Shown here in pieces: positions 1 to 10,205 of a stretch of DNA of 64,000 bases; the first letter of the stretch is position 1, and each line of letters begins with the position of its first letter. The translations under genes and the position numbers were made by a program. The notes beneath the pieces were generated by a model, which did not search any database, had not been told where the DNA came from, and saw only the letters and a list, made by a program, of their open reading frames with translations. The DNA comes from Sinonovacula constricta (lineage: Eukaryota; Mollusca; Bivalvia; Cardiida; Solecurtidae), in contig CM017573.1 in the NCBI GenBank assembly GCA_007844125.1, positions 9,191,911 to 9,255,910 on the forward strand. The letters run 5' to 3'.

Positions 1-510
1 GGGCACCATGAGCATTTATCTCTAGGCAGTAACATGGTTCACAGAGCAGGACTGTGGAGAAGAATAACAATAATAATTATAAAATATTAAATGTTAATAG
101 ATATGGTATTACCTAGTTAAACATTTAGGCTTCTGTCAAACTCCAGTCGCACGAACACCAGGTCGGTAGAATTACCAAACAGTTGAACAAAACTGCCAGT
201 CCCTGCTTTTTGCCTTCTTTGTTCGACATAAATAAAAATGGGATGGCTAGGACAATCTTATGTTTGAACAAGTTGCTGGTCCCTACAGTCTATATACCTG
301 TATCTTCACACCTTATCTGTCAAACAGCCATCTCTGCTATGTACTTTGATGTTCACAGAGCAGGACTGTGGAGAAGAATAACAATAATAATTATAAAATA
401 TTAAATGTTAATAGATATGGTATTACCTAGTTAAACATTTAGGCTTCTGTCAAACTCCAGTCGCAACTTATCTGTCAAACAGCCATCTCTGCTATGTACT
501 TTGATGTGTC
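1..510. repeat. Locally duplicated AT-rich DNA
   Basis: About 110 bases at 41-151 recur almost unchanged at 356-466. A second block of about 40 bases (312-352) recurs at 467-507, giving a period of about 155 bases for the latter. The block contains (aat)-rich DNA and no coding potential. It looks like a partial tandem duplication cut by the window edge. Confidence 0.8.
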
Positions 511-1265
511 TCAACTTGGATTTAAATCCAGTTCCACCTGTACATGGAGTGACACTCTACTGAACATGCTATTGAGGCTGGTTCTTTATATACAGTAAAA
601 TCCCTCTATTAAGACCACCACCCACTCAAGACTCAAAAGTGGCCATAATAGTGAGTTGGTCTAAATATTGAGTTTGGATAAGCCCGTGAAACTGCCATTG
701 TTTATGTATCAAATTGTTTGCCTCTGACCGTTAAATAGGGACGTTAAACAAAAAAAACATACAAACTTCTTCTCAAAATGTTTTTTACAAAATAATGCTC
801 TGTCATTTATGTAACGAAAATATTTTTTTTATAACTGATAATGTTCACCTTAACTGTTCTTAATTTACATCACATTTTCTTAACTAATAAAAATGGAGAC
901 TGTAATTGTAATTACATTTAAGAACATGATTAGTTAATTGGGTTTATCATCCCACTAACTGAATTTAAGTTATCTGGAGACGGTGTCCACCTGAAGCAAA
1001 TATAGTGCTGCCTTCACTGTGTAAAGCATGCCATGAACACATGGCATGATGGGTTACACCGAAAAGGTAACAATAACTCACCCTGAGCTTAATTTCAGGT
1101 GAGCTAAAAGAAAAAAACATACAATAATTTTAAGTGCTCTTCACTTTTAATTTCATACACTGCATTAGAAAAAACACCAAAGTTTGCTTTGCCTTGAGCC
1201 TTAGCCAATATAGCCAAGTTACTTCTAATAAACATGGCCCTATGTGATCACTTCATGAATAGTTT
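511..1265. other. Non-coding AT-rich spacer
   Basis: No credible coding region. At 592-690 the text 'cagtaaaatccctctatt' followed by 'aagaccacc' resembles the end of a DNA transposon family common in invertebrates. I could not find a matching opposite end in the window. Confidence 0.4.
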
Positions 1266-1267
1266 TT

Positions 1268-1400
1268 GTATTTGTTACATCACACCAACACAATTAAGAT
1301 CATATTGGCATCGTCCATATAATTATTGGTAGAGGAAGACCCAAGACTTATGAATCAGAACCCTGCCCTGCTACTCTCATGACTCAGCCATGTGTTATTC
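1268..1400 (-). mobile_element. tRNA-derived SINE, family B, copy 1 (degraded)
   Basis: Shares the block 'gttacatcacaccaacac' ... 'ttattggtagaggaagac' ... 'agacttat' with copies at 1737, 12893, 17395 and 61420. All five place this tail block at the lower coordinate, so the element is on the minus strand. The tRNA-like head near 1390 is degenerate. Confidence 0.6.
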
Positions 1401-1736
1401 AAATAGTCGTTCCAACCGTAAAGAGAACATAATGGATTTTAGTCATGTTTACATTAGCAGAACACTATTATTGTTGCTAAAATGTCATTCTGTAAATCAC
1501 AATCCATAATGATTTGTGTATTCAGTAGTGTCCCTTCAGGAATGGGAGGTTCCAGGCTCAAAGCTGAGCACAGGTAGCAAAATTAGTAACAAGAGCATCA
1601 GTCCTTTGATTTTGTTCCAAGTACATCTTCTTCAAATTATGTCTTTTCTTGAAAATTTCATAAAACTTTTTAAAAAATTTAGTAACCATATACTATTGAC
1701 ATGGCGTAATCATTCACTACAGGCATAGTTATTGCA

Positions 1737-1962
1737 GTTGTTACATCACACCAATAAACTATTATGATCATGTTGGAGACGTCCAACTAATTATTTGTAG
1801 AGGGCGACCCCAGACTTATATCTGGGTAGAACCACCACCACAGAGCAGATTATCTGGAAAATCTCCTCACATGAAAGTTTCCACCCAGACCAGGATCCAT
1901 ATAGTGAGGGAACTGAGGAGTTGCAAGTCAACAACCCTAACCACTTGGCCACATGTTATTCA
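1737..1962 (-). mobile_element. tRNA-derived SINE, family B, copy 2
   Basis: Minus-strand element. The head at about 1900-1962 reads, in reverse complement, an A-box-like 'tggccaagtggttaggg' followed by a weak B-box region. The body carries 'gggtagaaccaccaccaca', and the tail ends at 'gttacatcacaccaataaa'. It is homologous to the copy at 12893-13105, which has the best preserved promoter boxes. Confidence 0.65.
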
Positions 1963-2089
1963 AATAATTTTCAAACAGAGGAAACTTCTAGCAGTGTAGT
2001 AATTGTTGCTTTGATGGCATACTATAAATCACAATCTACTGGATATGATGGTGTTATCGGTAGAGTGTCCTTTCAGTAAAGGGTTGTTC

Positions 2090-2575
2090 AAAGCTGGGCA
2101 TAGACAAAGCATAATCATGAACATGATAACCCTATATTGCTCACCTGAGTGCTGTAGACATTTAGCCCTTGTGGCTATGCTTTTTGACAGATTAAAATTG
2201 TTTGAACAAAGGAATACATAAACCAAACATTAAAGCTCTTAGCTTTTGTAGTTTCTGACAAGAAGTGTTTCAAAGTTTTCTAATATAGCCATATAGGGAA
2301 AATTACCATGCCATGTTTTTTGACGGATCAAAGCACATGCAGTTTCCATCAAGATTTTCTAAGTTTTCCTACATAGCCACATACGAAAAATGGCCACAAC
2401 CCTGGCAACCCTGTTTTTAACGGATCAAAATTATTTGAACAACTTCGTTCCCCCTGCTGACCTATCCTTCCGAGAAAGTTTAGCTGAATTTGGTCCAGCG
2501 TTTCAGTGGAGATGTCGTTTGAAAATGTTGATGGACAAGTGATGCCAGACAATGGGCAATCACAATGGTAATAGT
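2090..2575 (-). mobile_element. Helentron-like non-autonomous repeat, family 2, copy 1
   Basis: Near 2139 it carries 'gctcacctgagtg', the reverse complement of the end 'ctcaggtgagc' shared with elements at 4690, 35358 and 40895. Internally it has two diverged copies of an approximately 120-base segment containing 'gacggatcaaa' (about 2270-2340 and 2360-2440). The body continues with 'gaaagtttagctgaattt', also found in the copy at 4690-5155. No coding capacity. Class assignment is inferred. Confidence 0.5.
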
Positions 2576-3786
2576 AGTACTAGTAGCATTGCTCCCTTGC
2601 TAAAGCTGAAACAGATGGGTAGTTCCACAAGTGGATGGCCTAGTGTTAGAATAATGTGACCAGAAGTGATTATGCCAGGTTGTATATGGGATGCTCTCAT
2701 AGTGAAGGCAGCAGTATATGTTCATCAAGTAGACAATGTCTCTAGAAAACTGAAAGATTGTTTTGGGGATTTAATCTTAATGTAACATTCATTACAACCT
2801 TATTTTTTCTCACTTTTATCTGCGCCCTGTTTGGAACGTCCTATTTACTGTCAAAGTTTGTGATTGAATGTTTCCAGCGAACCCAGATACGCTTGATCCG
2901 CATCCTTATCAACGCGTAGCCCTGTCGCTCATTGGGGTCGACCAGCAGGTCCCTCCAGGTCAGCTGTGGTGTTGGCCTGGAAGATTTTTATTATGTATTC
3001 AAACAAAACTGGACTTGTAACACATCTGACTGCTTAGTCACTGCATGGGTTAGCGTCCTGTATGGAGCCAAGTACTTACGGTGAGGTCTTCTATCTGACC
3101 TGCAGTGTGCCAGTGGTTCTACACAGACAAGTGTCTGGCGTCTTCCCACACCAAGATAGCTGGACCTCGTTATAATGACCATAACTGTGTCGCTGTAATG
3201 TATAAATTTTAATACAAAGACTAGATTACAGTCATTAATTTGAGTTAAGAATGCCCGAGTTAGGCGTTTGCATCTAATGGAAAATAATGCAGTTCCTCTA
3301 ATTTTATAACTTAGAAATAATTGTTGATTGTGCATGACAGTCCATTAAAAGCAAGAAGGATCACTAAGGCAACTCTATCCACCTGGCCACTGATAATATC
3401 AAACCTCTACAGCCATACTACCTCTGGTTCAACCGTTGGTATTCTGCTGTACTTTATACATCAAAGTTTTAACTGAGTCTAATTAACTGAGTGTAATACT
3501 GAAACAATCAATCAAGTTCTTAGTTCATAAATTTGAGAGCTGTAAATATGCTAAACAATGAAAAAAGAAATAAAAAAAATGCCATAAAAGCAGAAATAAA
3601 AAAATAAGGTTTTGCATGATTTGTGTGACAGCTTAGTATTCTCATGAATGTGCCACTAAGTCTCAGTCCATGCTTGACTTGTGTTGTTTTATTAAGCATT
3701 GTGACTAGTACAATGAATTCCTACACATTTTAACGTAACCAATGTTTTTATGTTGGCAGATATCAAACAATACTTATCAATTTATT
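2576..3786. other. Non-coding spacer with one old repeat segment
   Basis: No gene supported. Bases about 3110-3215 resemble 37860-37935 just before exon 2 of the TRIM-like gene: both contain 'tataatgacca' followed by 'tcgctgt.atgta'. The remainder is AT-rich and featureless. Confidence 0.4.
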
Positions 3787-4302
3787 TGAGTTGGTCCCAA
3801 TGAGGCATCGAAAGCTATTTTTATGTCTTCTGTGTCGTATATTTCTTGTTTTGAACCGTTTTGCATGACTTAAAGAAATGAGATTCAAACATTAGACTCA
3901 CCTGAGCAACCAAAGGGAGATCATCAGTTGATGCCTTCAGTGAACTGCACCATGTTGATCTGGGACACGAACCCTCAATCTGCAATCAGTAAGGTCAGTG
4001 CTGCCTTTGTGGTTGATTTTGCTACAAAAGAACAATATGGCTTCACATCTAAATGTTTTGATTTTGGCACAGTTATCAGTTAATTTGAATCAAAGATGGA
4101 CCCAATGATTAAATGGTATTTATATCTTAGGTCTTCTGTGTCATTTATTTCTTGATTCAAACTATTTTGTGAGAAATGGGATTCAAACATTTAAGTCACC
4201 TGAGCAATCATTGGTTGATGCCTTAGCTGAACCTTGCCATGTTGATCTGGGACACAAACCCTCAATCTGCAATCAGTAAGTTCAGAGCTGCCTTTATGGT
4301 TA
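3787..4302. repeat. Diverged tandem duplication, two copies of about 230-250 bases
   Basis: Copy 1 (3787-4019) and copy 2 (4077-4302) share 'gtcttctgtgtc', 'cacctgagcaa', 'catgttgatctgggacac' and 'aaccctcaatctgcaatcag' in the same order. In reverse complement each ends with a B-box-like 'gagggttcgtgtcccag'. Both may be old tRNA-derived SINE copies in the minus orientation. Confidence 0.7.
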
Positions 4303-4689
4303 ATTTACAAATAATGTCACTGTGATATATTTCTAACAACAGAAATAATTAAAAACTAATATTATAAATGTCACTGTGATGTATTTCTTACAACAGAAAT
4401 AATTTCAAAATTACTGTTGATGAGGCTGTTAAGGTAATCCATGTTTCATTTAAACCACACATGTAGATACATTATGTTTATGTAAACAAATGATTACTGT
4501 TATATAAAGAATATTTGGAAGATTCGTTTAATTAAATCTTTTGCTTAGTTTACATAAATTAATATATTTTTGCTAAGTACTGTGATCATTTTGAAAGTCA
4601 TCCTGGTGTTAGATAATAATGCAGTGCATTTCACAGCATTTTTTTCTTTAAATGTGAAGCCGTCTTGTTTTGTTCTTTAGTAGCAAAAC
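4303..4689. other. AT-rich spacer with a short tandem duplication
   Basis: A 40-base segment, 'atgtcactgtgat.tattt' then 'acaacagaaataatt', occurs at about 4312-4351 and again at 4365-4405. No other structure seen. Confidence 0.5.
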
Positions 4690-5155
4690 TAATCAAGAGG
4701 GCCATCATTGCCCTTTATCGCTCACCTGAGTGCCGTAGACATTTAGCTAAAATATCAGGAATGTTAATACAGACAGAATCATAATAATACATGTACACAA
4801 GCAAAATATTGACAATCAATTTTATTTTTTTAACTACAAGGGCATATATAGAAAACGGCCATGCCCCTGGAATTCTTTGAACGATCTTAATAGAGGCAAT
4901 ATTTGTACAATATATCAAGGTGTAGCTCTTGTATTTTATGACCAGAAGATTTTCTAAGTATTCCTTTATAGCCATATATGGAAAATTGCCACGCCCATGA
5001 CAGCCCTGTTTTTTTATGCAACAAAATTGTTTGAACCATTTCATTCCCCGCTGCCTACTGAAACTTCTGAGAAAGTTTAGCTGAATTTGCCCTAGCGGTT
5101 CCAGAGATATTAGTTAAAAATGTTGAGGGTGCACAACACCAGGCACCAGGCTAGG
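4690..5155 (-). mobile_element. Helentron-like non-autonomous repeat, family 2, copy 2
   Basis: On the minus strand the element ends with 'ctcaggtgagcgat', a hairpin (4698-4714, arms agggca/tggccct read in that orientation), then 'cttgattag'. This is the same 3' end as the elements finishing at 36702 and 42569. The body contains 'tagccatatatggaaaat' and 'gaaagtttagctgaattt', matching 2090-2575. No coding capacity. Terminal hairpin plus shared ends suggests a rolling-circle (Helentron-type) element. Confidence 0.5.
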
Positions 5156-5982
5156 GCCACTATTACTTATTGGTATAGTTTAAGCTTTTTCTTAATAAAC
5201 AAGAACTTCTGCTCATAAAGTGTAAGTCCATATTTGCATAAAATATTGAATTTTGTATAAAAATATGCTCAATATGTTGTCATACAATGTTATTTCCTAT
5301 CACTACTCACCTTATTGAGGTACATAATAAAGGAACATAAGGAACCATCAACACCGTAGGCTGCATAGCATTAGTCTCACTTCTATATCTGCAGCATCCA
5401 CTGTTACCATGGTAGCAAAGAAAGAAACAATATTTTACATATTAAAGATACACAAGGGCTGTTTAATAAGTTGGGTTTTTTTTTTCCGTAAAATGAAACT
5501 TCTCTTGAATTAAATTAATTGATACTTTACAAATATACGATGTAACATAGATACTACACACTTAATAATTTTTATTAAAATCTGAAAGAAAATGTAAATT
5601 CTATACAAATTTTAATTACTAGTTCATACGTAAAGGCACCATGACAGGCTCCAAATGTAACGTTTAAGCCATAACAGATCAAGAGAATGGTGTCAGGCAA
5701 GATGCATTATATACCAGGTTACTATGGTACAGATATTTTCCAAAAATATCAATAAGGCCAAAAAAAAGAGGTTTGTTTCTGGTTACATGCCCAGGAAAAA
5801 TATGGGTCGGAAGGTAAGGGAGTGGGGGGTTGTTGTTGTTTTTTGTGTGTTTTTCTTGTTTTTTTAAAAACAACACTAATACCAGTTGACATGACCATTT
5901 AGTTATGTTCTGTCCTATGCTTTAATATTTTACAATGTATTTGGTATATTTAAAGTAGTGTAACTAAAAGAACTTTTAACAA
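5156..5982. other. Non-coding spacer
   Basis: AT-rich. The segment 5375-5415 ('ctgcagcatccactgt' then 'accatggta') recurs at 11080-11106, so it belongs to an unclassified interspersed repeat. No gene seen. Confidence 0.4.
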
Positions 5983-6003
5983 AATCTATCTATCTATCTA
6001 TTT
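5983..6003 (-). repeat. Microsatellite 3' tail of the CR1-type LINE
   Basis: The + strand reads 'atctatctatctattt', i.e. (TAGA)n on the element strand, directly after the 3' UTR. CR1-superfamily elements end in short tandem repeats rather than poly(A), so this probably marks the 3' terminus. Confidence 0.7.
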
Positions 6004-6157
6004 ATACTGCTGTACGCCCCTTTCGGGTATTACTAGCAGGTGCGCGTGCAAGAATAAAAGTTTTTAAATGACAAGAAGACGTCAAAGAAAAACAGGGGTG
6101 AACTTGTTAAAAGAGTTAAAAACAGGTTAAAACAGGTTAAAAACAGTGTTTTGCTGT

Positions 6158-8325
6158 CTAGGCAGTGTTAAGGGCGTTTATAGCCTGTCTGAAGTGATCA
6201 GGATCAGGCTGCAAAACGACGGTGGATGGTAGCTGGTTCCATAATACGACGGTCTGAGGAAAGAAAGAGTATTTAAAAATATCAATTTTAGTGTGAACCT
6301 GCCTGTATGTTAATGGATGCATGTGCCTGGTTCTTCTCAATGGCTGTACTAGATAAGGTGGGACTGAAATTGCCACAAAACCGTGGACTATTATGAAAAA
6401 CATACATAGTCTAGCAGAGGTTCTTCTGGATTCTAGTGTCTCCCATTTTAAGTCATCGAGCATAGTCGTCACACTGTCGTAAGGGGAATATTGACCTTTG
6501 ACCCAACGGGCTGCTCTACGTTGGATCCTTTCAATTTTGTTAATGTTACACTGTGTGTGTGGTGACCAAACTGTAGACGCATATTCCAGTTGCGGTCTAA
6601 CAAGTGATTTATATGAAACTTGGCGATTTTTTTGGTTTTTTGAAGGTAGATTTCTTCGTAAGAATCCAAGAGTTTTATTTGCATTCTGAGTGATTCTGTC
6701 AATGTGCTGATTCCATGATAGGTCACTTGAAATGTCAATGCCTAGATATTTTGCACTTGGTACTACCTCTAAGATTTGTCCATGTAACTTATAACCAAAC
6801 TTGATTTTCTTTTTATTCCTAGTTATGTTTAAGACTTGACATTTGCCAGGGTTAAACTCCATTTCCCATAACTTTTCCCAAGCTTCTAATGTCTGTAAAT
6901 CCTTCTGTAACTTAAGACAGTCTTGATTATCTGTGATGACTAGGTAAACTGCAGTGTCGTCAGCGAAAAGACGAACTTGGGATTTAATATGATTGGGTAG
7001 GTCGTTTATATAAAGTAGAAAAAGGAGGGGGCCGAGTACTGAGCCCTGGGGCACCCCTGATGTTACTGGTAATTCCTTGGAATTTACGCCATCAAGGAGT
7101 ACTGTTTGTGATCTACCTATAAGAAAGGCTTTGATCCACTGTACTGTACGTTGGTCTACCCCATGTTCCTGCAGTTTATATAATAACTTCAGGTGACTTA
7201 CTTTATCAAAAGCCTTGCTAAAATCCAGCAATATTAAGTCAGTCTGTTGTCCCGTGCTGAGGTTACGTGCTAGGTCGTCAACAAGTTGTATAAGTTGTGT
7301 TTCACAAGATCGGCGTTCACGAAAGCCATGTTGTAAATCATAAAGAATGTTGTGTTTTTTTAAATGAACAGTAAGATTGGATGCTATAATGTGTTCTAAT
7401 GTTTTACAAAGAATGCAAGTCAAAGAAATTGGTCTGTAGTTTGCAGGGTCATTTTTAGCTCCTTTCTTGAAAAGAGGAGTGACATTTGCAGAAGTCCATT
7501 CCATTTGGTAGTTTGCCAGAGTCAAGTGATTTTTGAAACAGAATTTGTATTATTGGAGCAATTTGCAATTTTAATTCCTTCAGCACAAGGGGTTTAATAC
7601 TGTCTGGACCAGCAGCTTTGTCAGGTTTTAGATTACCAAGGAGTTTTATAATCCCTTTTAGGTCAATAACAATTTCAGGCATTTTTGGGTTCCTACAATT
7701 TATATTCATGTTTATGAGGGTTGCCTTACATAGTTGTGATAACGAAAGTGGTGACATAGGAGTGAAAACAGACTGAAACTGCTTATTTAGGAGGTCTGCT
7801 TTACTTAAGTTGTCGCTAACAGTCGTACCGGTAGACTGATCGAATAAAGGTGGAATACCATGAGCATCTTGATTTGCCGCTTTTAGAACACTGTATAGTT
7901 TCTTTGTTGAAAACTTACTTTTTGGATGATCTTGTTCTGTTTTCGGGTTTTCATTTCCCAAAACATATTCAATATAATTTTCATGTGCAATTTTAATTTT
8001 TCCTTTTGATAAGATTTTTTAAATTCAGGAAGTGGGCTCTAGTATTTGGATCTGTTTTTTAGTTTTCTTGAGCTTGACATAAAGGTGATCCCGTTTACGA
8101 ATTAGTCTTTTAATTTCTTGAGTGATCCAAGGCAGTGAGAATTTTGACCCTATTTTCTTTACTGGTATGTATTTTGATATCCCTGTATTAATAGATAATT
8201 TAAGTTCTTCCCATAGTTTATCAACATTTAAGTTTTGGAATTTACATAATTTTATAATCCTATCTTTTTCAGAGTCCATAAATTTACGAAATTCTGTCCA
8301 GTTTGCTTTTCTATAAAGAATAAAA
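6158..8325 (-). pseudogene. LINE ORF: linker and reverse transcriptase, frameshifted
   Basis: This continues the LINE polyprotein in three open pieces: 8279-8025 (linker, with 'LPWITQEIKRLIRKRDHLY'), 7961-7455 (RT N-terminus, with 'NLKPDKAAGPDSI') and 7525-6158 (RT core and thumb). Visible RT motifs are 'NYRPISLT', 'DFSKAFDKV', 'SGVPQGSVLGP' and the catalytic 'FADD' (6956-6967). The C-terminal 'DIFKYSFFPQTVVLWNQLP' is typical of CR1/L2/Rex1 proteins. Family role: target-primed reverse transcription. Breaks lie near 8000-8025 (stop plus A-rich slippage) and near 7520, where 'KLPN' in one frame continues as 'YQMEWTSANVTPLFKKG' in another. The copy is dead but young enough to align along its length. 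Confidence 0.88.
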
Positions 8326-9522
8326 TTTCTGGGAAGCTGTTTTTGTTTTTAGATTAGCAATGACTGTGAATATACTGTGGTCTGAAATGCCTGGATGGAG
8401 TGTTACTGAATCTATGAGTGTGTGATATGAAGTGAGGAATAAGTCCAGAATGTTTTCTTTTCTTGTATTTTCAGTTACCATTTGAGACAGGTTGTAATCT
8501 GCGAGTAAGTTTAGAAAATCTTCATATATAGTAGGATTGCCACAACCTTGTTTGATATGTCCAATAAAATCAGTACCCCAGGAGAGTTTTGGATAATTGA
8601 AATCCCCCAAAATCCATATATTACCTTTCAATTTGTGAGCCAGTTCGACCGATTTTCTAAATTCCTCAGCACTAAGCTGGTCGGTTTCTTTAGGTTTGTA
8701 ATAGGCTGCTATGTAAAGAGATTTACATCCTTTGAATTCCAGTTTAACCCACAAAATTTCGCAATTTGTTTTCAATTTGGTTTCCTCTGTTGCCAAAATA
8801 TTTTCTTTAACTAAAATGAAGACTCCTCCCCCTTTACCATTTCTGTCTTCTCTAAATGGCGTGTAGCCCAGAGACCTTGGAAATATCTCACCATCCTTAT
8901 GTTCATTAGACAACCACGACTCAGTACCAATGACAAGATCAGGTTTGTGCTGTTCAAGTAAGGTGTAAAATTCAGCTTTCTTATTTACAATTGATTGACA
9001 GTTTAAATATAAGACTTTGAGTTTTGGTTTCCAATTTTTAGGTTTATGTGTTTTCAATATAGGTATATGTGTGTTCTGTCCATCGTCACTGTCAGTTGTC
9101 ATTTTTTCAAGGACTTTGAAATTGTTTTCAGAGGACATATTTGATAAATTGGTGGTCTGAGATGAAAAATTGAGGGAATCACAGCCAGAGCACAGCCATA
9201 AGAAGGAGCAGTCACGAGCAACAAGTTCATTATAAGTGTCGTTTGACATACTTTCACAATCTATGTGAAACCATTGCATGCATGTATCACACACCACTGC
9301 TTGGTGATTATCTAGAACTTCCAAGCCAAAGGAGCCACAAGGATACATTGGGCCAGGGTTTTTCTCAATATCATTTGAGACTGCCATAAGCAAAATGCAT
9401 AAGTAAGCTAGGGATGCTTTTCTTTCAGTTTTACAAGGTATATGCCACCTAGTCTTACTAACAAGACATGCAACTGATATTATTTTGCTGGGCTGGAAAT
9501 AATTTGGTTTGGTAATCAACAC
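8311..9522 (-). pseudogene. LINE ORF: 2A-like motif, PHD finger and EEP endonuclease
   Basis: The first 403 residues of the CR1-type polyprotein are open. Residues 36-49 are hydrophobic (SLAYLCILLMAV). Residues 51-58 read DIEKNPGP, the 2A consensus. A PHD-type zinc finger follows (about 62-114; C62, 'VCDTC', 'WFHIDC', 'WLCSGC'). Residues about 165-395 are an endonuclease/exonuclease/phosphatase domain with LNCQS, TESWL, GGGV, GDFN, ILDLFLT and SDHS, so the catalytic Asn, Glu, Asp and His positions are present. Family knowledge: this nuclease nicks target DNA to prime reverse transcription. One finger ligand is lost (Phe65 where a Cys is expected). The frame is lost near 8325, where the matching text continues in another frame as 'LYRKANWTEFRKF'. 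The start at 9522 is simply the first Met and is uncertain. Confidence 0.85.
9349..9372 (-). other. 2A-like ribosome-skipping motif DIEKNPGP
   Basis: The codons read D-I-E-K-N-P-G-P on the minus strand, matching the D-x-E-x-N-P-G-P consensus exactly. In known 2A peptides the Gly-Pro bond is not formed and translation continues. 2A-like motifs are documented in APE-type LINEs of invertebrates. Here skipping would release an approximately 57-residue leader from the PHD/endonuclease/RT product. Confidence 0.85.
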
Positions 9523-9730
9523 ATGTCCATGCAGAGTGTGATCTACTGCAGGAACTGTAAAATTCGCCAGTAGAAATTACAAAAGTGACATAGTTAATAT
9601 ACCTAAAAACATTTTCCACCTGTACCTGTTCACCGTGTTTATAAGATGCCGCTTTGAACAAAGAAAATAAATATTGAAGGTCAAGGTCAATATGTTGACA
9701 ACGGGAAAAATACAGCTTACGCAGAATTTT

Positions 9731-10205
9731 AAGTAATCGGTGAGTAGGGAACCTTTCCAAAGTGGTTTTCTAACAAAATAACCACAAAACAAATATTCCT
9801 AGATAGCTTTATCCACTGTTTTGGAAGAAGAGTCGTCACTGCATCGCACACGTCAATATCAGCGCATGTAAATTGTGTTTTAATTTTCATAAAAAAGAAG
9901 CACACGTTATCTCATTCTAATACTAATACAAAGTTTGTTTCCTAAGTTTTGAACGATAGGAATTGAACATTAAGTAATCAGTGAATAGGGAACCTTTTCT
10001 AACAGAATAACCGCAGAACAAATATTCCAAGATAGCTTTATCCACTGTTTTGGAAGAAAAGCCGTCACTGCATCGCACACTTCAATGTCAGCGCATGTAA
10101 ATTATGTTTATTTTTCAGTAAAAAATAGCACTCGTCGTCTTATTCTAATACAAAGTTTGTTTTCTAAGTTTTGAACGATAAGAATTGAACTTTATTATTT
10201 TTTCT
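9731..10205 (-). repeat. Tandem 241-bp repeat, two copies, at the presumed 5' end of the LINE
   Basis: Copy 1 starts at 9731 ('aagtaatcggtgagtaggga') and copy 2 at 9972 ('aagtaatcagtgaataggga'). They share 'gatagctttatccactgttt', 'tcactgcatcgcacac' and 'tcagcgcatgtaaatt'. Copy 1 carries extra bases near 9755. They lie upstream of the LINE reading frame on the minus strand. Tandem 5' UTR monomers are known promoters in some LINEs; that role is inferred here. Confidence 0.7.

Larger units (their letters stand above)
5983..10205 (-). mobile_element. CR1-type non-LTR retrotransposon, nearly full length, decayed
   Basis: Reading on the minus strand, the order is: putative 5' UTR with tandem repeats (10205-9731), a 2A-like motif, PHD finger, EEP/APE-type endonuclease, reverse transcriptase, a short 3' UTR and a (TAGA)n-like tail at 6003-5983. 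This domain order and a microsatellite 3' tail fit the CR1 superfamily. The reading frame is broken at least three times (about 8325, about 8000-8025 and about 7520), so the copy cannot make an intact protein. The exact 5' boundary is inferred; it could lie nearer 9800 if the 241-bp repeat does not belong to the element. Confidence 0.85.

Noticed and set aside
9349..9372. Integrated viral sequence because of the 2A motif
   Set aside because: The surrounding protein is a PHD/EEP/RT LINE polyprotein with a microsatellite tail. 2A-like motifs are known in such LINEs.
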